Positions 52,901-64,000 of a stretch of 64,000 bases of DNA are shown here, piece after piece. The position numbers and the translations under genes were made by a program. The stretch lies in assembly GCF_035222375.1 (NCBI RefSeq), contig NC_085888.1, positions 1,550,001 to 1,614,000 of the forward strand, in the 5' to 3' direction. The DNA comes from Podospora pseudocomata. Its lineage: Eukaryota; Ascomycota; Sordariomycetes; Sordariales; Podosporaceae. Below the pieces are notes generated by a model, which ran no database searches, was not told the origin of the DNA, and saw only the letters and a list, made by a program, of their open reading frames with translations. How positions within the stretch are numbered: position 1 is the first letter of the stretch; every line of letters begins with the position of its first letter.

Positions 52901-55900
52901 AGTGGACGATACCTCACATATGGGGGCGGATATCGAAGGCTCATGTGGTTGGCCCCATGACCGTAGCATCGGCGATAGCTGCACACTCGACCTGTAGCTG
53001 ATTCACCAGTGACTCAGTTCCATTGTAGCTACCGCTTCACTTTGCTATCTGCTGAACCTTGCCGGCTATGCCAACTGCCGTGCAATAGGGATATGTAGAT
53101 TGCCTCAGCCACAGGGCAGGGCAGCAGAGAAAAGTGTGGGATATTGAGGCCTGAGGTCGACAGATGAAGAGTGCTGGCTGGGGTGTGTCGATATCCGACG
53201 GATGACAAATGAAAAAGGAATTCTGACGTAGGCAGGTTACCTCTGAGGCGAAATGGAATAATCGAGGCCTCGAAATCGTCGCATTCGTTAACAGAAAGGA
53301 AGAGAAGTTGGAAGGAAGTTGGGCAAGAATTGGGTCTTGAAGTTCCATCTCGGCCTGATGCCGGCACAAGAAGTCGGAAGAGAGTGCTGGACCGTGCGTT
53401 TGTCAGCACCCAGGCACCATCCACAGTTTCCACCGGGCGTGCCACAGTCCCGGGATGGCTAATGCTGGATGCACTCGCCACAGCACGAGGAGCCGGGATG
53501 TTCCGAAAAGGTAAAACAGCCAATCAGACGAACCAGACCAGGATCACGAAGATCTTTCCAGCCAGCTAAGCCACCATGTGGCTCGAGAGAAGCTGGTCCC
53601 AGACACTCGGGTTTTTGCACTTTGTCACACTCTGTCCAACCGTACCTGGCTGCTGTGATGCATGTGATAGTCGAGATGGAGGAAAAAAAGAAACAACTCT
53701 TCAGAGCTGAGTGCTCCACCAGCTCTAACCCTGTTTTCCCTGGTGTGTCGTTTGCCTCAAAGCAACCTCAGGCAAGCTCAGCTCTTGGCGGTGATTGCCC
53801 TGTGGCCTGTGCATTTGCTGGAACAGCCTGCGCTGCGATGTCATGCGAAACAGAAAGTGTCAAAGTTGCTGCGTTTGCGCTAACCTCCTCTCGCCCCTGA
53901 AGCGTCGCAACACTGTGAAGGAAAAAGGCAAGGTGCAGAAGAGCCATTCTCTCCGTCTGCAAGACATTCATCAAGGGTAAAAACAAACCACAGCGCCTGC
54001 GTGACGTCCCCGTTGCTATCAAAGCTTTGGGATTGGCGGACTGGGCAAGCAAGACCAGCAAAACAGCATTCGATGCTCACCGCTGACGAGGCCCGTTTGC
54101 GCTCGGCTTGTCATTGGCTCCGGCTTCCAAACATGGAAGGCCTCCCACCCGGGGTGCCGGTGTCTTCGGAGAGCGAGCACGGCGGGACTGGCCATGGAGT
54201 GCTGTGTTCAAAGGCAGCTGATTGAAAATGCGCGGCCGCCTGATTGTCGATATTCATCGCAACGTCGTTGTTTTACATCACTGGCAGGAGTGGCATTCAA
54301 AGAGGTGGGGCACCTGATAAGTGTTCCGTAGCCCCTATTCGATTATAGGGACAAGACAGACTGTGGTTTGGTGACACGAACTTCTGCGGGACGAGTGAGA
54401 AGTGAGGCGGGTCAACAGCGCCTTGGTTATCTCACTGGATGTTGGGTTGTTGGGAGGGTTTCTGTCAAAGAAAAGGGGTGTGGTGCCAGACGATTCGTAC
54501 ATTGTGGGTGAGGGCACGCGAGGGCTGCGGTCGAGGTCGGTCGATGCTAGTGATGCCTGATCCACCTCAAGGCCGTTACCATTGTTGGTGTTCTGCCTAT
54601 CTAGAGTCCGCCTTCGGTAGCCCACGGCGATCGCAACAGGGACCGGATAAGGGACGGCAGTCCCTGCTTTGCAACGTTCCTGCTTCCGTCCGCTTGACTG
54701 CTCTTGAGTGAGTGTTCGACCCTTCGTTCGTATCTTTTTCCTACTGCAATCGCGGTTGGCAGAGAGCGGCATTGGACAGAGATATCGACTTTTTTTTTTT
54801 TTTGGCAAAATTCTCAAAACTTTTGTGGGCATGGCGCTACGTCAAAGGCCGGCGTCCAGGATCACACCGGCTCCTCGGCGTATAAGACGCTTTCGTACAT
54901 TCTACACCCCCCTCCCGGCATGAAATATGTACGGCGAGGAATCTTTCCATGCCACCCCGGCCGCTTTCTGGATGCTCGCCATCGTCGAGAAGTGTCGGTG
55001 AGGGACAAAACTCTGCAACATCGGTTGGTGATGTCCCATACCCGCTTCAAAGTTGCCTATTCTTGACGAAGTGATCGAGAGGCCGGCTGCGAGGATCGAT
55101 ACATTCTTCACCAGGTAACCTGTTTGGTGATGGGGTGTGCTTTTGGATGGACCAGTCAGTGCTCAGCGGATCCCGAGAATCCAATCGGGGGCCGGGTGCA
55201 TCTGCATCCTGAAGGTGCCGACGCAGGCCCATTGGCCATTCAGCGGTCTGCACCCAAACAGCCTGCTGATGTTGGACATCAACGCATCAGACAATGGGCC
55301 CAGCAACCATTAGGGCAGCGAAGCATAAACCGTACATGCCACTCCCACACTCCCCCGTATACTAGATATCGTGACTCACCAATTGCCATAGGGCAGATGG
55401 CACCCACCGAAGGGAGAGGGAAAGTGTGCTTTTTGTTGGATGCCGCTCATCTCATGTCTCTCGCCGTCTCCCTGTCCTCCCTCGACACTTGTCGCTTTCG
55501 CTTCACCCCTTTCGCCGACGGCGCTGGTCCAGGGGTCAAATGAAAATCGCATTGGTTCGGGGAAGAAAATTTTTTACGGTGAGCCAAAAGGAAGCAAATC
55601 AATCAGAAAAGAAAATGATTGACGGGGGTCGGTGCCGTGCACCTTGACCGGGGGTTAAGACGCGAGCAAGGTAGGGGTGTGCTTCTTCTAGAAAAAAAAC
55701 AAAGCGTGCCCGGATTCACCACTGGGCAGTACGACTGCCAAGCCTGCCAAGACGAGACGAAAAATGAAGGTGAAGGGAGGTGCGCTCCATTGACGGCGCT
55801 AGGATACCAAGGCCGTGTGATGGTGTGTTGCTTCGTGCATGATGGGCAGGGCTTCTTGATTTGACGGATTGACCCGCGGCTGTTCTTGACCGTGCCGTGA

Positions 55901-57893
55901 TACTGTGTCCTCACCGTGGATGCTCCGGGGTGCTTTTGGCGAAGGACACGGTGAGCGGAGATGTGTCATCAAGTGGGATCAAAGGGATGCCGTGCCGAAG
56001 GCTTGGGTAAGCTGCTGTCTTGTTAAGAAAAACCGTGATAGGCGAGGTGCGGCAGCGATATTGTAAATGTTTGCTAGCCTTTTGGGCGGTCTGGTCGTAT
56101 GGCATGGGTATCTTCCAGGCCGTCCGTCCGCTCGTCCTCCGACGCACACACGGCAGCTGCTTGGATTTGTGACAGTGTTTCTATTCAGGCGATATGGTCT
56201 CGATACCGGCAGAATCAAGAATGATTGGCGGTTGGTGTTGTTTGTGAGGACAGAAAAGCTCGTGCTCCAGATCGTCTTCGTACACGAGGTCGCACGTTAA
56301 TTTTCCGTTTAAGATGCTGGAATTTTGCTGAACATCGCACAACGGTCGATATGAAGCGGTGGATGGTGGCCGAAAAGAGAAACGTGTGGATGGGATATCG
56401 AAGGAGATGTCGAAAGATTAGGAATTCCATGATTTAAAAAGAAGGCAAGTGGAGGGGTGGAATATTCCATGGAAATTCGTGATTGGCCCTCGAGGCGGCC
56501 GCATGCAAGTCCCGCCAGATCTCCCCCACCTCAAACGGGCCTGCAGGTCGGTGCATCTGGGACACGTGAGCTACAAACGCCCGCACTCCTGCGCCGAACA
56601 ATCGGTCCCCCTCGCCGGACGACGCTGACAACCGTTCCCGCTTGGCGGACTCCGATGATCTCCGGCCAGGCTATCTGCGGGATCCAGGTTGGGATAGGGA
56701 CGTGGTGGCCAGCAACCACATGACGGTCATCTGGACCTTGGACCTACATACGTTATCTGGGTGGTGATGCTTGTGCCGCTGTGTGCATCATCAACATGTC
56801 ACAGCTTCACACATGCAACCCCGCATTTCACCATCCCAATCTGGCGGATCATTCATACACTAGAGGGGCGAAAGAAGGCAAGCAAACGTCACCGAACTGG
56901 CGCCTTCATAATCAAGTCTCTCGCCTGCTTCCGAGCACTCCGTCAACTATGACTCTTGTCTCTACGCGCCCATCCCATCTTGCACCTCCTCGATGATGAA
57001 GCCAAACGCCGCCGCTGATCATCACCATCACACATGGTTGAAGGCACCTATCTGCTGACGACGGTTCACAATCATCTCTCCCAAGATTGCTCACAGCTCA
57101 GCAGGCACGGAGTATTATCCGGCGGCAACATATACCCCGAAACACAATTGATACGAAGCGCTAAGCGACTCTGTTTGCAGCCTCGTCCACAAGGCCACGA
57201 CATTTCTCGTGGTCAGATAGGCCAGGGTGGCCCAAGCCGCTGTTCCGGATTCCCAGCCTTCCTGTCCCCTGCGCCCCCGGCCTCGTTTACACCACTCAGG
57301 CAGAACAGCCGCGTCGACGCCTCTTGAAAATTTTCACGGGCCGTTGGGAATTTGAAATGAAGCCTGGGCTCGACGCGACGTTGGACAGAGACCTTGAAAT
57401 ATTTCCAGTCATTGTGTGGACCAATTTCGCTTAGAAGGGGAACATCGCACGCCTTCCCGTTTTGCAATCCATTCACAAATTTCACAAATCCAGGACCTGG
57501 GACCTGTCAGAGAAATGGAAGACTCTTGTTGAGTGATTCACCCGTGATTCATCTCAACATCGCAGAGAGCGTTACGCAAGAGAAGCAGAGAAATTCCTCT
57601 CTCTCTCCTCTATCCGGAAATCCATTGGCCGCAAGACGGGCCGTGCTTGCGCTGGAGAAAGACACAGTGTTTGGAAAATTCAATTGGGACTGGGCAGGAT
57701 ACATTGCGATCCTGGTCAGGCAGGGGAGGAGTGATTATAGACGGCCCCCTGAGACATTTCCCCCTGCCACATCCCAGTTACGCACACGCCCCCACCATCA
57801 CATCAGCCCCCAGCCCTCGAGCAAAAAAGTTCTCAAGGTCACTGAGAACAGACCTTGCCCCTGTTTTTTGGTGCGCGAGTGGAACTGCCCACC
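49949..57893. other. About 8 kb without a supported gene
   Basis: No frame here has protein-like composition on either strand. The longest, 52256-52984 on the - strand, uses a GTG start and looks random. A short TCGAC repeat lies at 51517-51541 and a C run near 51299. I see no transposon ends or tRNA. It may be regulatory DNA or a leader for the 58.3 kb gene, or carry unseen long non-coding RNA. Confidence 0.45.
51517..51541. repeat. (TCGAC)n microsatellite
   Basis: Five consecutive copies of a five-base unit (GACTC read from 51517). Confidence 0.9.
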
Positions 57894-57906
57894 ATTTTTA
57901 TAAAGG
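57894..57906 (+). promoter_or_regulatory. TATA box candidate of the 58.3 kb gene
   Basis: TTTTTATAAAGG lies about 450 bp before the ATG at 58347 and is followed by a C/A-rich leader. If used, the transcript would have a leader of about 400 bases. Confidence 0.5.
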
Positions 57907-58346
57907 CCACCCACACCCGAAAACTCTTCGTCCTGCTTTAGCACCTTTGGCTTCGCCAAAAAACCCTCTCATGAAATAATTCACCAGTCACAGTCTTCGA
58001 GATCCGACACTCGATTACAAAGCAGCCAAACACTGGACCTCCACGAAGCGTCCAGTTACTTCTCGCAACCACCAGAGTTCTTCGCAACTTTGGTGACCGT
58101 GGCTCCCATCAGGACAGCGCATAAAACCATCCGCCAGATCCCTTGATATGTCAGAAATCAGAAGACAGTGCATCCCCCTTCTTCCTACCGACCACAGACC
58201 AAGGTGAATTGGTCCCCTTCAGCGCCCAACACAGCAAACGGATTCGACGACAAAACCCAGCAGAAACGACTCAAAACAACAGCCTTGGCATCGGGCGAGG
58301 GGGTATTTGAGAGAGAGAGAAAGAGGTTTTTCTTATTTAGGATTTG

Positions 58347-59633
58347 ATGTCTCGAAGGACATCACAAGAGCCGGAGACGATGGCTAGCTATTCACCCTAT
58401 GCGTCCGCACGCACCGCGGAGTTTTTCTACGACGACAACAAGTTTCCCAGCCCTTCTCCGACACCATCACCCCGGGGACCCGGCTACTATGGGCCTCCTC
58501 CGGTCCAGAGACCGGCCACCCGCGCCCACTTCCGCACTCCGAGCACCACTGGCGCCTCATTCAGGCACGAGTTCCCCAGTCCTCGGACGCCCTCATTCTC
58601 GCCTCGGTACAATAGCGAAGGCCAGTACGCCACTGCCAATGTGAATGTGAGTCAATCGCGGTCTTCACGCAAGCCAAGTTTCTCGGCATCGCCTCCCAGG
58701 AGGGAGCGTCGCAGCACCTCTTTTTCCTATTATCCGGTCGTGGACGCGCATGGAGAGTCGGACGAGGACGAGCTCATTGAGATCGATGGTGTCACCTACC
58801 TGCTGCCGGGGAGGTCATCCAAGTCGAAGCGCAGCAAGGACTTCTTCACTGTCAACGCTGGGAGAGGGCATGCAACTGATTACCACTACTACAAGCAGGG
58901 CGGTCCCTTTTTCGACAGAGAGAGAGAGGCGGGGTTCGCGTCGCCGCGCTTTGAGGAACAGCGCCGTACAGCTCCCATCAGCGGCCATGCTCGCCGCAGC
59001 TCAACATCGGTTCCCCAGAGACCTCAGACTGCCCGACCCACCGCCAACCCCCACAAGAAGCCACCACCACCACCTGCCGCCCGTGCTGCCACGGAGGCGG
59101 ATGCCAAGCGGCACAAGATCCCGCCCGGATACTCTCTCAAGAACTGGGATCCCACTGAGGAGCCCATCATGCTGCTGGGTAGTGTTTTCGATGCCAACTC
59201 CCTTGGAAAGTGGATCTATGACTGGACCGTCTACCACCACGGACCCTCCACCCCGATCTCGGACATGGCCGGAGAGCTTTGGCTCCTTCTGATCCAGCTA
59301 GCCGGAAAGATTAAGCGTGCCGAGGAGTCCGTTCCCAAGATCCGTGCCCTGGAGAACAAGCAGATGGTTGAGGACTTCATCGAGGCCGGCGACCGCCTCA
59401 CCGACAAGCTCCGCAAGCTCCTCAAGGCATGCGAGGCCCCCATGCTTCGCGTCAAGACCACCCAGAAGAAGGATCCCCAGCTCGGAAAGAATGCCGGTGT
59501 AGAGTTTGTCGAGACCCTCTTCGGCCGTGAGCGTGAGCTAGAGAAGACTGAGCGCTTTATGCATTCCGTCCGCCTCTGGAACCTGCGCTTCGACACCAAC
59601 TGTGAGGAGATCCTCCGGAGCCCGACCGTGTAA
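58347..59633 (+). CDS. Proline-rich conserved fungal protein, 428 aa
   Basis: ATG 58347 (MSRRTSQEPETMASYS), single exon. The first 260 residues are Pro/Ser/Arg/Tyr-rich and probably disordered (PSPTPSPRGPGYYGPPP, KKPPPPPAARAA). A short ordered strand, LIEIDGVTYLLPG, sits near residue 145. The conserved part is the C-terminal 165 residues: IPPGYSLKNWDPTEEPIML, LGSVFDANSLGKWIYDWTV, ELWLLLIQLAGKIKRAEE, and a helical bundle ending ERFMHSVRLWNLRFDTNCE. Similar proteins in sordariomycetes are often labelled as cell wall protein gp1-like because of the proline content; that label says little about function. No signal peptide is present, so a cytosolic or nuclear role is more likely. Confidence 0.85.
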   Translation: MSRRTSQEPETMASYSPYASARTAEFFYDDNKFPSPSPTPSPRGPGYYGPPPVQRPATRAHFRTPSTTGASFRHEFPSPRTPSFSPRYNSEGQYATANVNVSQSRSSRKPSFSASPPRRERRSTSFSYYPVVDAHGESDEDELIEIDGVTYLLPGRSSKSKRSKDFFTVNAGRGHATDYHYYKQGGPFFDREREAGFASPRFEEQRRTAPISGHARRSSTSVPQRPQTARPTANPHKKPPPPPAARAATEADAKRHKIPPGYSLKNWDPTEEPIMLLGSVFDANSLGKWIYDWTVYHHGPSTPISDMAGELWLLLIQLAGKIKRAEESVPKIRALENKQMVEDFIEAGDRLTDKLRKLLKACEAPMLRVKTTQKKDPQLGKNAGVEFVETLFGRERELEKTERFMHSVRLWNLRFDTNCEEILRSPTV

Positions 59634-59702
59634 AATTATTGCCATCATGGTTTCTCATCTTCCTCCCGCGTCAGCTCCCCTCCCACATCATACACACTAT
59701 TT

Positions 59703-59754
59703 CACACACACACACACACACACACCACATCACATCACATCACATCACATCACA
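59703..59754. repeat. (CA)n then (CACAT)n microsatellite
   Basis: A CA run followed by about five CACAT units, about 70 bp past the stop codon and so probably in the 3' untranslated region of the 58.3 kb gene. Confidence 0.9.
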
Positions 59755-61499
59755 CGTGGTTATCACGCCATGACAACAACACAACACCAAAACAAACAAA
59801 ACCCGAAAAGGATTTACAGGAGCCAGGTTGTACGATTAGGTCTCTTTCCAACTCTTTTGGTCATCCGGGGTCTTTATAAAACACGGGCGGGGATCACTCC
59901 CCCTAGCGTCGTGTTGTCGTCTTTTTCCGGTCTTTCCACAGCGATACCCAATACCCAATGTGCAGACGAGGCAGGATCGGACATGATTATTTATTATTAC
60001 TACTATTGAAAAGCAGCAACAGAAGAGCTGCCGACTTGTTTTTTTTACAAGAGAGAGAGGGACACGGATAACAAAAAGTACCGGTGGTTTTTGGTTTTTT
60101 CTACTTGGATGGATCACGGGGCAGGTCTTTGGATCTCGGAGGATATTTGTTTTTTTTTACTATCAAGTCTGTTGGCGTGGGGCGGGGCGGTATGTCGCCA
60201 TGTAATGGTTGTCTTGTTTTTTGTCTCTTTGGTTTGGGGTGGTCGGCATCGCTGGGCGTCCAAGAAGCCTCGATCATTTACACTGTCATCAAGGGCGCCT
60301 CAAATTTTTTACGCGCGCCCTATTTCCTTTCATTTCTTTATCTTTTTTATTCTTTCCCACGAGATGGATATACCCATTTTCTATTTAGTATTTTTTTTGT
60401 TTTTGTTGTGACAAGATATCTGGCAGGGCGACAGCAGCGAGGGTCAAATAGAATAGCGGTTTAGCAATTATTAGAAGGAAATGTTTCGGGTTCGACGTTT
60501 TGAGATATAATATGGATTTTAGTTCACAGCTCAACTATTTTGTTTTCCCCTCTCACTTATTGAACAATGATTTTTTATGCCTCTTGTGATTTGTGTGCCT
60601 CAACATTTTTTTTACTTGGGAATCTCACCACATTCCTCATTTTCGCCCATAAATGTAAACCATGGTAAAAATCACAAAATATTTTGTAATGTCTCACAGC
60701 TGGAAAACATTGTGCCAATAAAATGGGGATAAAAAGGAACCCTAAATCCGAGCCCTAACACTTTGTGGTATGTGCGCATATGCGAGTGTGTTATCGGCAA
60801 GTTCCAGTCTCACCAGGGCATCGGGATCTCCTGTGTCTGTGCCTCTCAATATTTTGACATTTCACTTGCGCCGCTCAGATTTTTGTTCATCACACTCGCA
60901 CAAAATGTCATGGAAAAGGGGAGGTTGAGGGAAAATAATGAGATGGCTTGTGTCGGACACACGTCTGCCTGGTAACTATCAAGTGGCAGGGGATGATGGA
61001 TGTCAATCATCTGGATTCATGACATGAATTTCCTTTCCCCCTGGCTTTGGAAGATGAGATGAAAGTTTGATGCTGGAATTGGAACTGGACTAATCCAAGG
61101 GATCCATGATGAACATGCCGCTTTTCAAAAATCTTCACAAAAGACTCCATCAGTAGGGCTACCTGTCAAATGTCAACTGCGGAGTTTGGGACCTCCACTG
61201 TCAGGATGGCAGTTCCAACTTTTATTTCCTGGACGGTTCGTCTGAACTTGTTAACATAACAAGGAATCCACTCCCAACTTTAATGGCAGTGACGGGGTAT
61301 GCTTGGAGACATAATGCAAAAACACAGTGCGACAGCTTCTTGGATGTCACCAGGCGGGCATCACCAATCCGATGGCAGGAACGACCCTCCGTTCTCTCCA
61401 TCCGGTCTGATGAACAGAAGAATTCGGACCGCATCGGCCGCCCTTTTTTCCATCTTGCCGGTTCGCCTCCTTCCGTTTTTTTTTCCCAGCCGAGAATCC

Positions 61500-61525
61500 T
61501 TTTTTTTTTTTTTTTTTTTTTTTTT
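61500..61525. repeat. T homopolymer
   Basis: A run of about 25 T on the + strand with no associated gene. Confidence 0.9.
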
Positions 61526-64000
61526 ATGAAACTCTTTTCTCCCTTGCACACTGCAGAAATATTTTTGCTTCTGATCAGCTCCAGAGGCCGATCTATCACA
61601 AGCTGAAAACTCTCAAACACGATATGCAAGTCACCTCCCGATGATGTGATCACCTCCTGTTCCTGGACACGGGTAGCGACAGAAGCTGCGAACTCAACAC
61701 GACACAACTCGTCGCACAAAGTCGAGCGCACAGTTATTGACGGGTCATTGGGAGGTTGGGTGTCATTATACAGCCGGTATCCGTGTATAAACCACGGCCG
61801 ACAACATCCCACCTTCCTGCCTGCCCATGTTTCTTTTACGAAGTTTACGACATTGGTCTCTCATTGGTGACTCCTGATCTGACCTTCTTCGGGAGGCGCA
61901 GTCGGACAGATTCTCGGGGAATATTCCAACCCGTGCGACGGGACGCGGTTGCGATTTTGCTGGAGGGAAAAGGAAAAAAAAAGAAAAAAAAAAAGAGGTC
62001 GGTGGGTTTGGGATTGTCTGTCCACGCCGATGAGTCTTTCCCGTGTGAAGGATGGGAGAAGGATTAACCTGTTATCTGATCCTCTAACCTGAACACCTAG
62101 CTAGGTATTGGGCGTGTAAAAGGGACAAGTCAAGATCTAGCCCCCAATGCGTCGAGGTGCACTGTGCAGAGTTGAAACATCTGGGAAGAATAAAAACCGG
62201 TAGATGGTAGCTACCTACCTAAGGATGAGGCGCGGTTTGGGGGGGCGTATGTTTGTTCTTTTCTTTCGGGCTACGGATGACGGTGATGGGACTGAAACAT
62301 CTCATGAGAGATCTGCCGGGGTGAAACTATCGCGACCGACCGGCTCTCTCCCTGCAGCAGTGTGCGCTTGGGCCACAGCAAGTAAGGTTAAAGGAGGGCA
62401 GATGGTGATCCGGGCGTTGGACGTTGAGAAAAGGTTTGGCTCTGGCTTCAGACTGCACAACTCCATCACCGCATCAATGAGTGGTGGGTGGACTTATCCA
62501 GCCCTACAAGTGGGTTTGCCCTCTGCCCAACCCAACCAACCCAACGAACTTCACCTTTCACAGCCTCTTCCAGCCGCCGGCCGAGTGAAAGTGCGAAATG
62601 GGGGTTGGGCAAAGTTGTCTGCCCTTTCCTGAACAAACAATCACTATCACACCTTGACGGCGTCAAACATTTCCACCGGATTTTCTGCTCGGTGCCGGGA
62701 CATGTACATCACCGAACCCTCCCGTCAGCTCCAACCCCCAGAAGGATGACGCCGGTGGTCGGTAACCCCGTCCCGTCCCATCCCAATCGTGCATCCATCT
62801 CTTGCAGCAAATCCTCGTGGTGTGGCTTTCTTTCTTTCTTTCTTTCTCTTTTCCGGGTGTGAACGACAAGACTGCGCCTCAATCTTGCTCACCACACTCA
62901 CGCTCTCTGCCCCTGCGGCACAGCATCTTTACCACGTTCTTTCCCAGCGGCGGCGGAAGTTGTGTGTGCTACTACAGCAGGTCAGATTTTCCCAGACCCC
63001 TATTTTGGGGCGCGGGGGTGGTTGTTTGTACCACTCTCGCTGGTAAGGACAGGCCGAAGATGACGGTGCTTGGTACTATATACTTTCTGGTGCAGACTTG
63101 GGACCAAGGGATTTTGGGTTTAACGCAGCTGCCTTGGATGGATTGGATGAATGGTGAACGAAAACAAGGCTGCGACAGTGTGCTACCAGCCAGTGGTTGT
63201 TGCCCTCAGGCACAGCATGTTGTGTCGCGTGAGAAGATGGAAAAATTAGGCGCACACGCACGCCTCATGCTTTGCTCGGTCTTGGGGGGGACGCGGACGG
63301 CAGCTCAGAAAAGGTAACGCTGGGGGGACTATATATGCCAGTGGTTTTATTGGTGGTACCATACTACCCTACCTACTATGATCATCCAATTCTCGGTGGG
63401 TTTCGGGGGTGCAGGTTTGCCCTCGTGGTAGGTATGTTTGGGCCAGAGCCTTGTATTCTTGATGGTGTTGGGGGTGGTAAGTGTTATTTTGTTTGGCTTT
63501 CATCTTCTGTTTGGGTATGATGCCTGTCCTGTCCTCCATCTTCTGGAGTTTTGGCTGGAAACTAGAGACGGGAAGACCCCAAGCCTTCCGAGTAGAGTGC
63601 CATTGATGCTCGCTCCGGCTTCGGTTGGGGTTATTCGGGTAAAGACGAGTTGGCAGCCCTTCCATCACTGTGGCCTGGCGTTGCTGGGTGGGATTGCACG
63701 TTGAAAGGGGTTGCATTGGAAGCCTTCCTTTCTCTGTCCGGTTACGCTCTTCAGCCGTGTGTCGACCTGCATCCGTGGCCTCTCGCATGCACACACCACC
63801 TGGTCTGAGGATGTGGCTGCCGACTGTCCCGTGGGAGGGGGAAAGGAAACAATTGGGAAGGTGCATTATCTGGCCTGGGGAATCCATGGGATGGCCCGCA
63901 GGTGGTTTCCACTGATGAATATGGGGCGTTTGGGGGAGGTTTGTGGGATCGAGGCTGAGCAGAAGGGAAAGGTTCAGCTTCAGCCTTATGGGATCGGTGG

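Larger units (their letters stand above)
59634..64000. other. 3' region and 4 kb without a supported gene
   Basis: Contains simple repeats (59703-59754, T runs near 61500-61525, TTTC units near 62829-62850) and many short overlapping frames, none convincing on either strand. No RNA gene was recognised. Confidence 0.45.

Noticed and set aside
52256-52984. 242-codon frame on the - strand
   Set aside because: Starts with GTG, composition is not protein-like and no domain or splice signals support it.
1-64000. tRNA, 5S rRNA or CRISPR arrays
   Set aside because: No site with both internal promoter boxes and a cloverleaf was found, and no spaced direct repeats; a CRISPR is not expected in a fungus.

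Overview
The window looks like nuclear DNA of a filamentous ascomycete, most likely a sordariomycete. Introns are short (about 50-190 bp), begin GTAAGN, GTATGT or GTNNGT, carry CTAAC or CTGAC branch sites and end in YAG. Genes have pyrimidine-rich leaders, and there are two Fot1/pogo-type DNA transposons with a DD35D transposase and a CCHC tail. Only homology recognised by eye was available, so gene names are family calls.

Region 1 (1-20.7 kb) is accessory and decayed. It holds two Fot1-like elements: 878-2015, internally deleted, and 10211-12069, full length but frameshifted. Among them lie at least five related loci at about 7.0-8.4, 9.0-9.9, 14.2-15.0, 18.5-19.3 and 20.1-20.7 kb. These share a Gly/Pro-rich or short start, a Cys/His finger, a basic linker with an intron after it, and a Gln/Pro-rich tail. 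Only the 14.2 kb copy is clearly intact. A second copy of its C-terminal motif follows directly.

Region 2 (21-37.5 kb) carries conserved single-copy genes among two pseudogenes: a putative glycosyltransferase, a cytochrome b561-type membrane protein, a metallophosphoesterase pseudogene, an amidase pseudogene, homogentisate 1,2-dioxygenase, a four-exon unknown protein, a CocE/NonD-type hydrolase and a one-TM protein. The intact long reading frames next to genes with several one-base frameshifts argue that the decay is mostly real rather than uniform sequence error.

Region 3 (about 40-45.7 kb) is the most unusual part. This very pyrimidine-rich stretch contains 17 candidate box C/D RNAs on the + strand. 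The first four sit inside introns of a host transcript. The rest follow as a chain, many closed by the same GACC/GGTC terminal stem. Several are too short for a normal guide snoRNA and fold as a hairpin between the C and D boxes. The last four are longer, with conserved flanks.

Region 4 (46-50 kb) has a divergent pair sharing one 276-bp promoter: a caspase-like protease and a gasdermin-like protein. Such a pair fits a fungal regulated cell-death module. A zinc-dependent deaminase-like gene follows.

Region 5 (50-64 kb) is almost empty. The one convincing gene is a proline-rich conserved protein at 58.3 kb, with about 8.4 kb of gene-free DNA upstream and 4.4 kb downstream.
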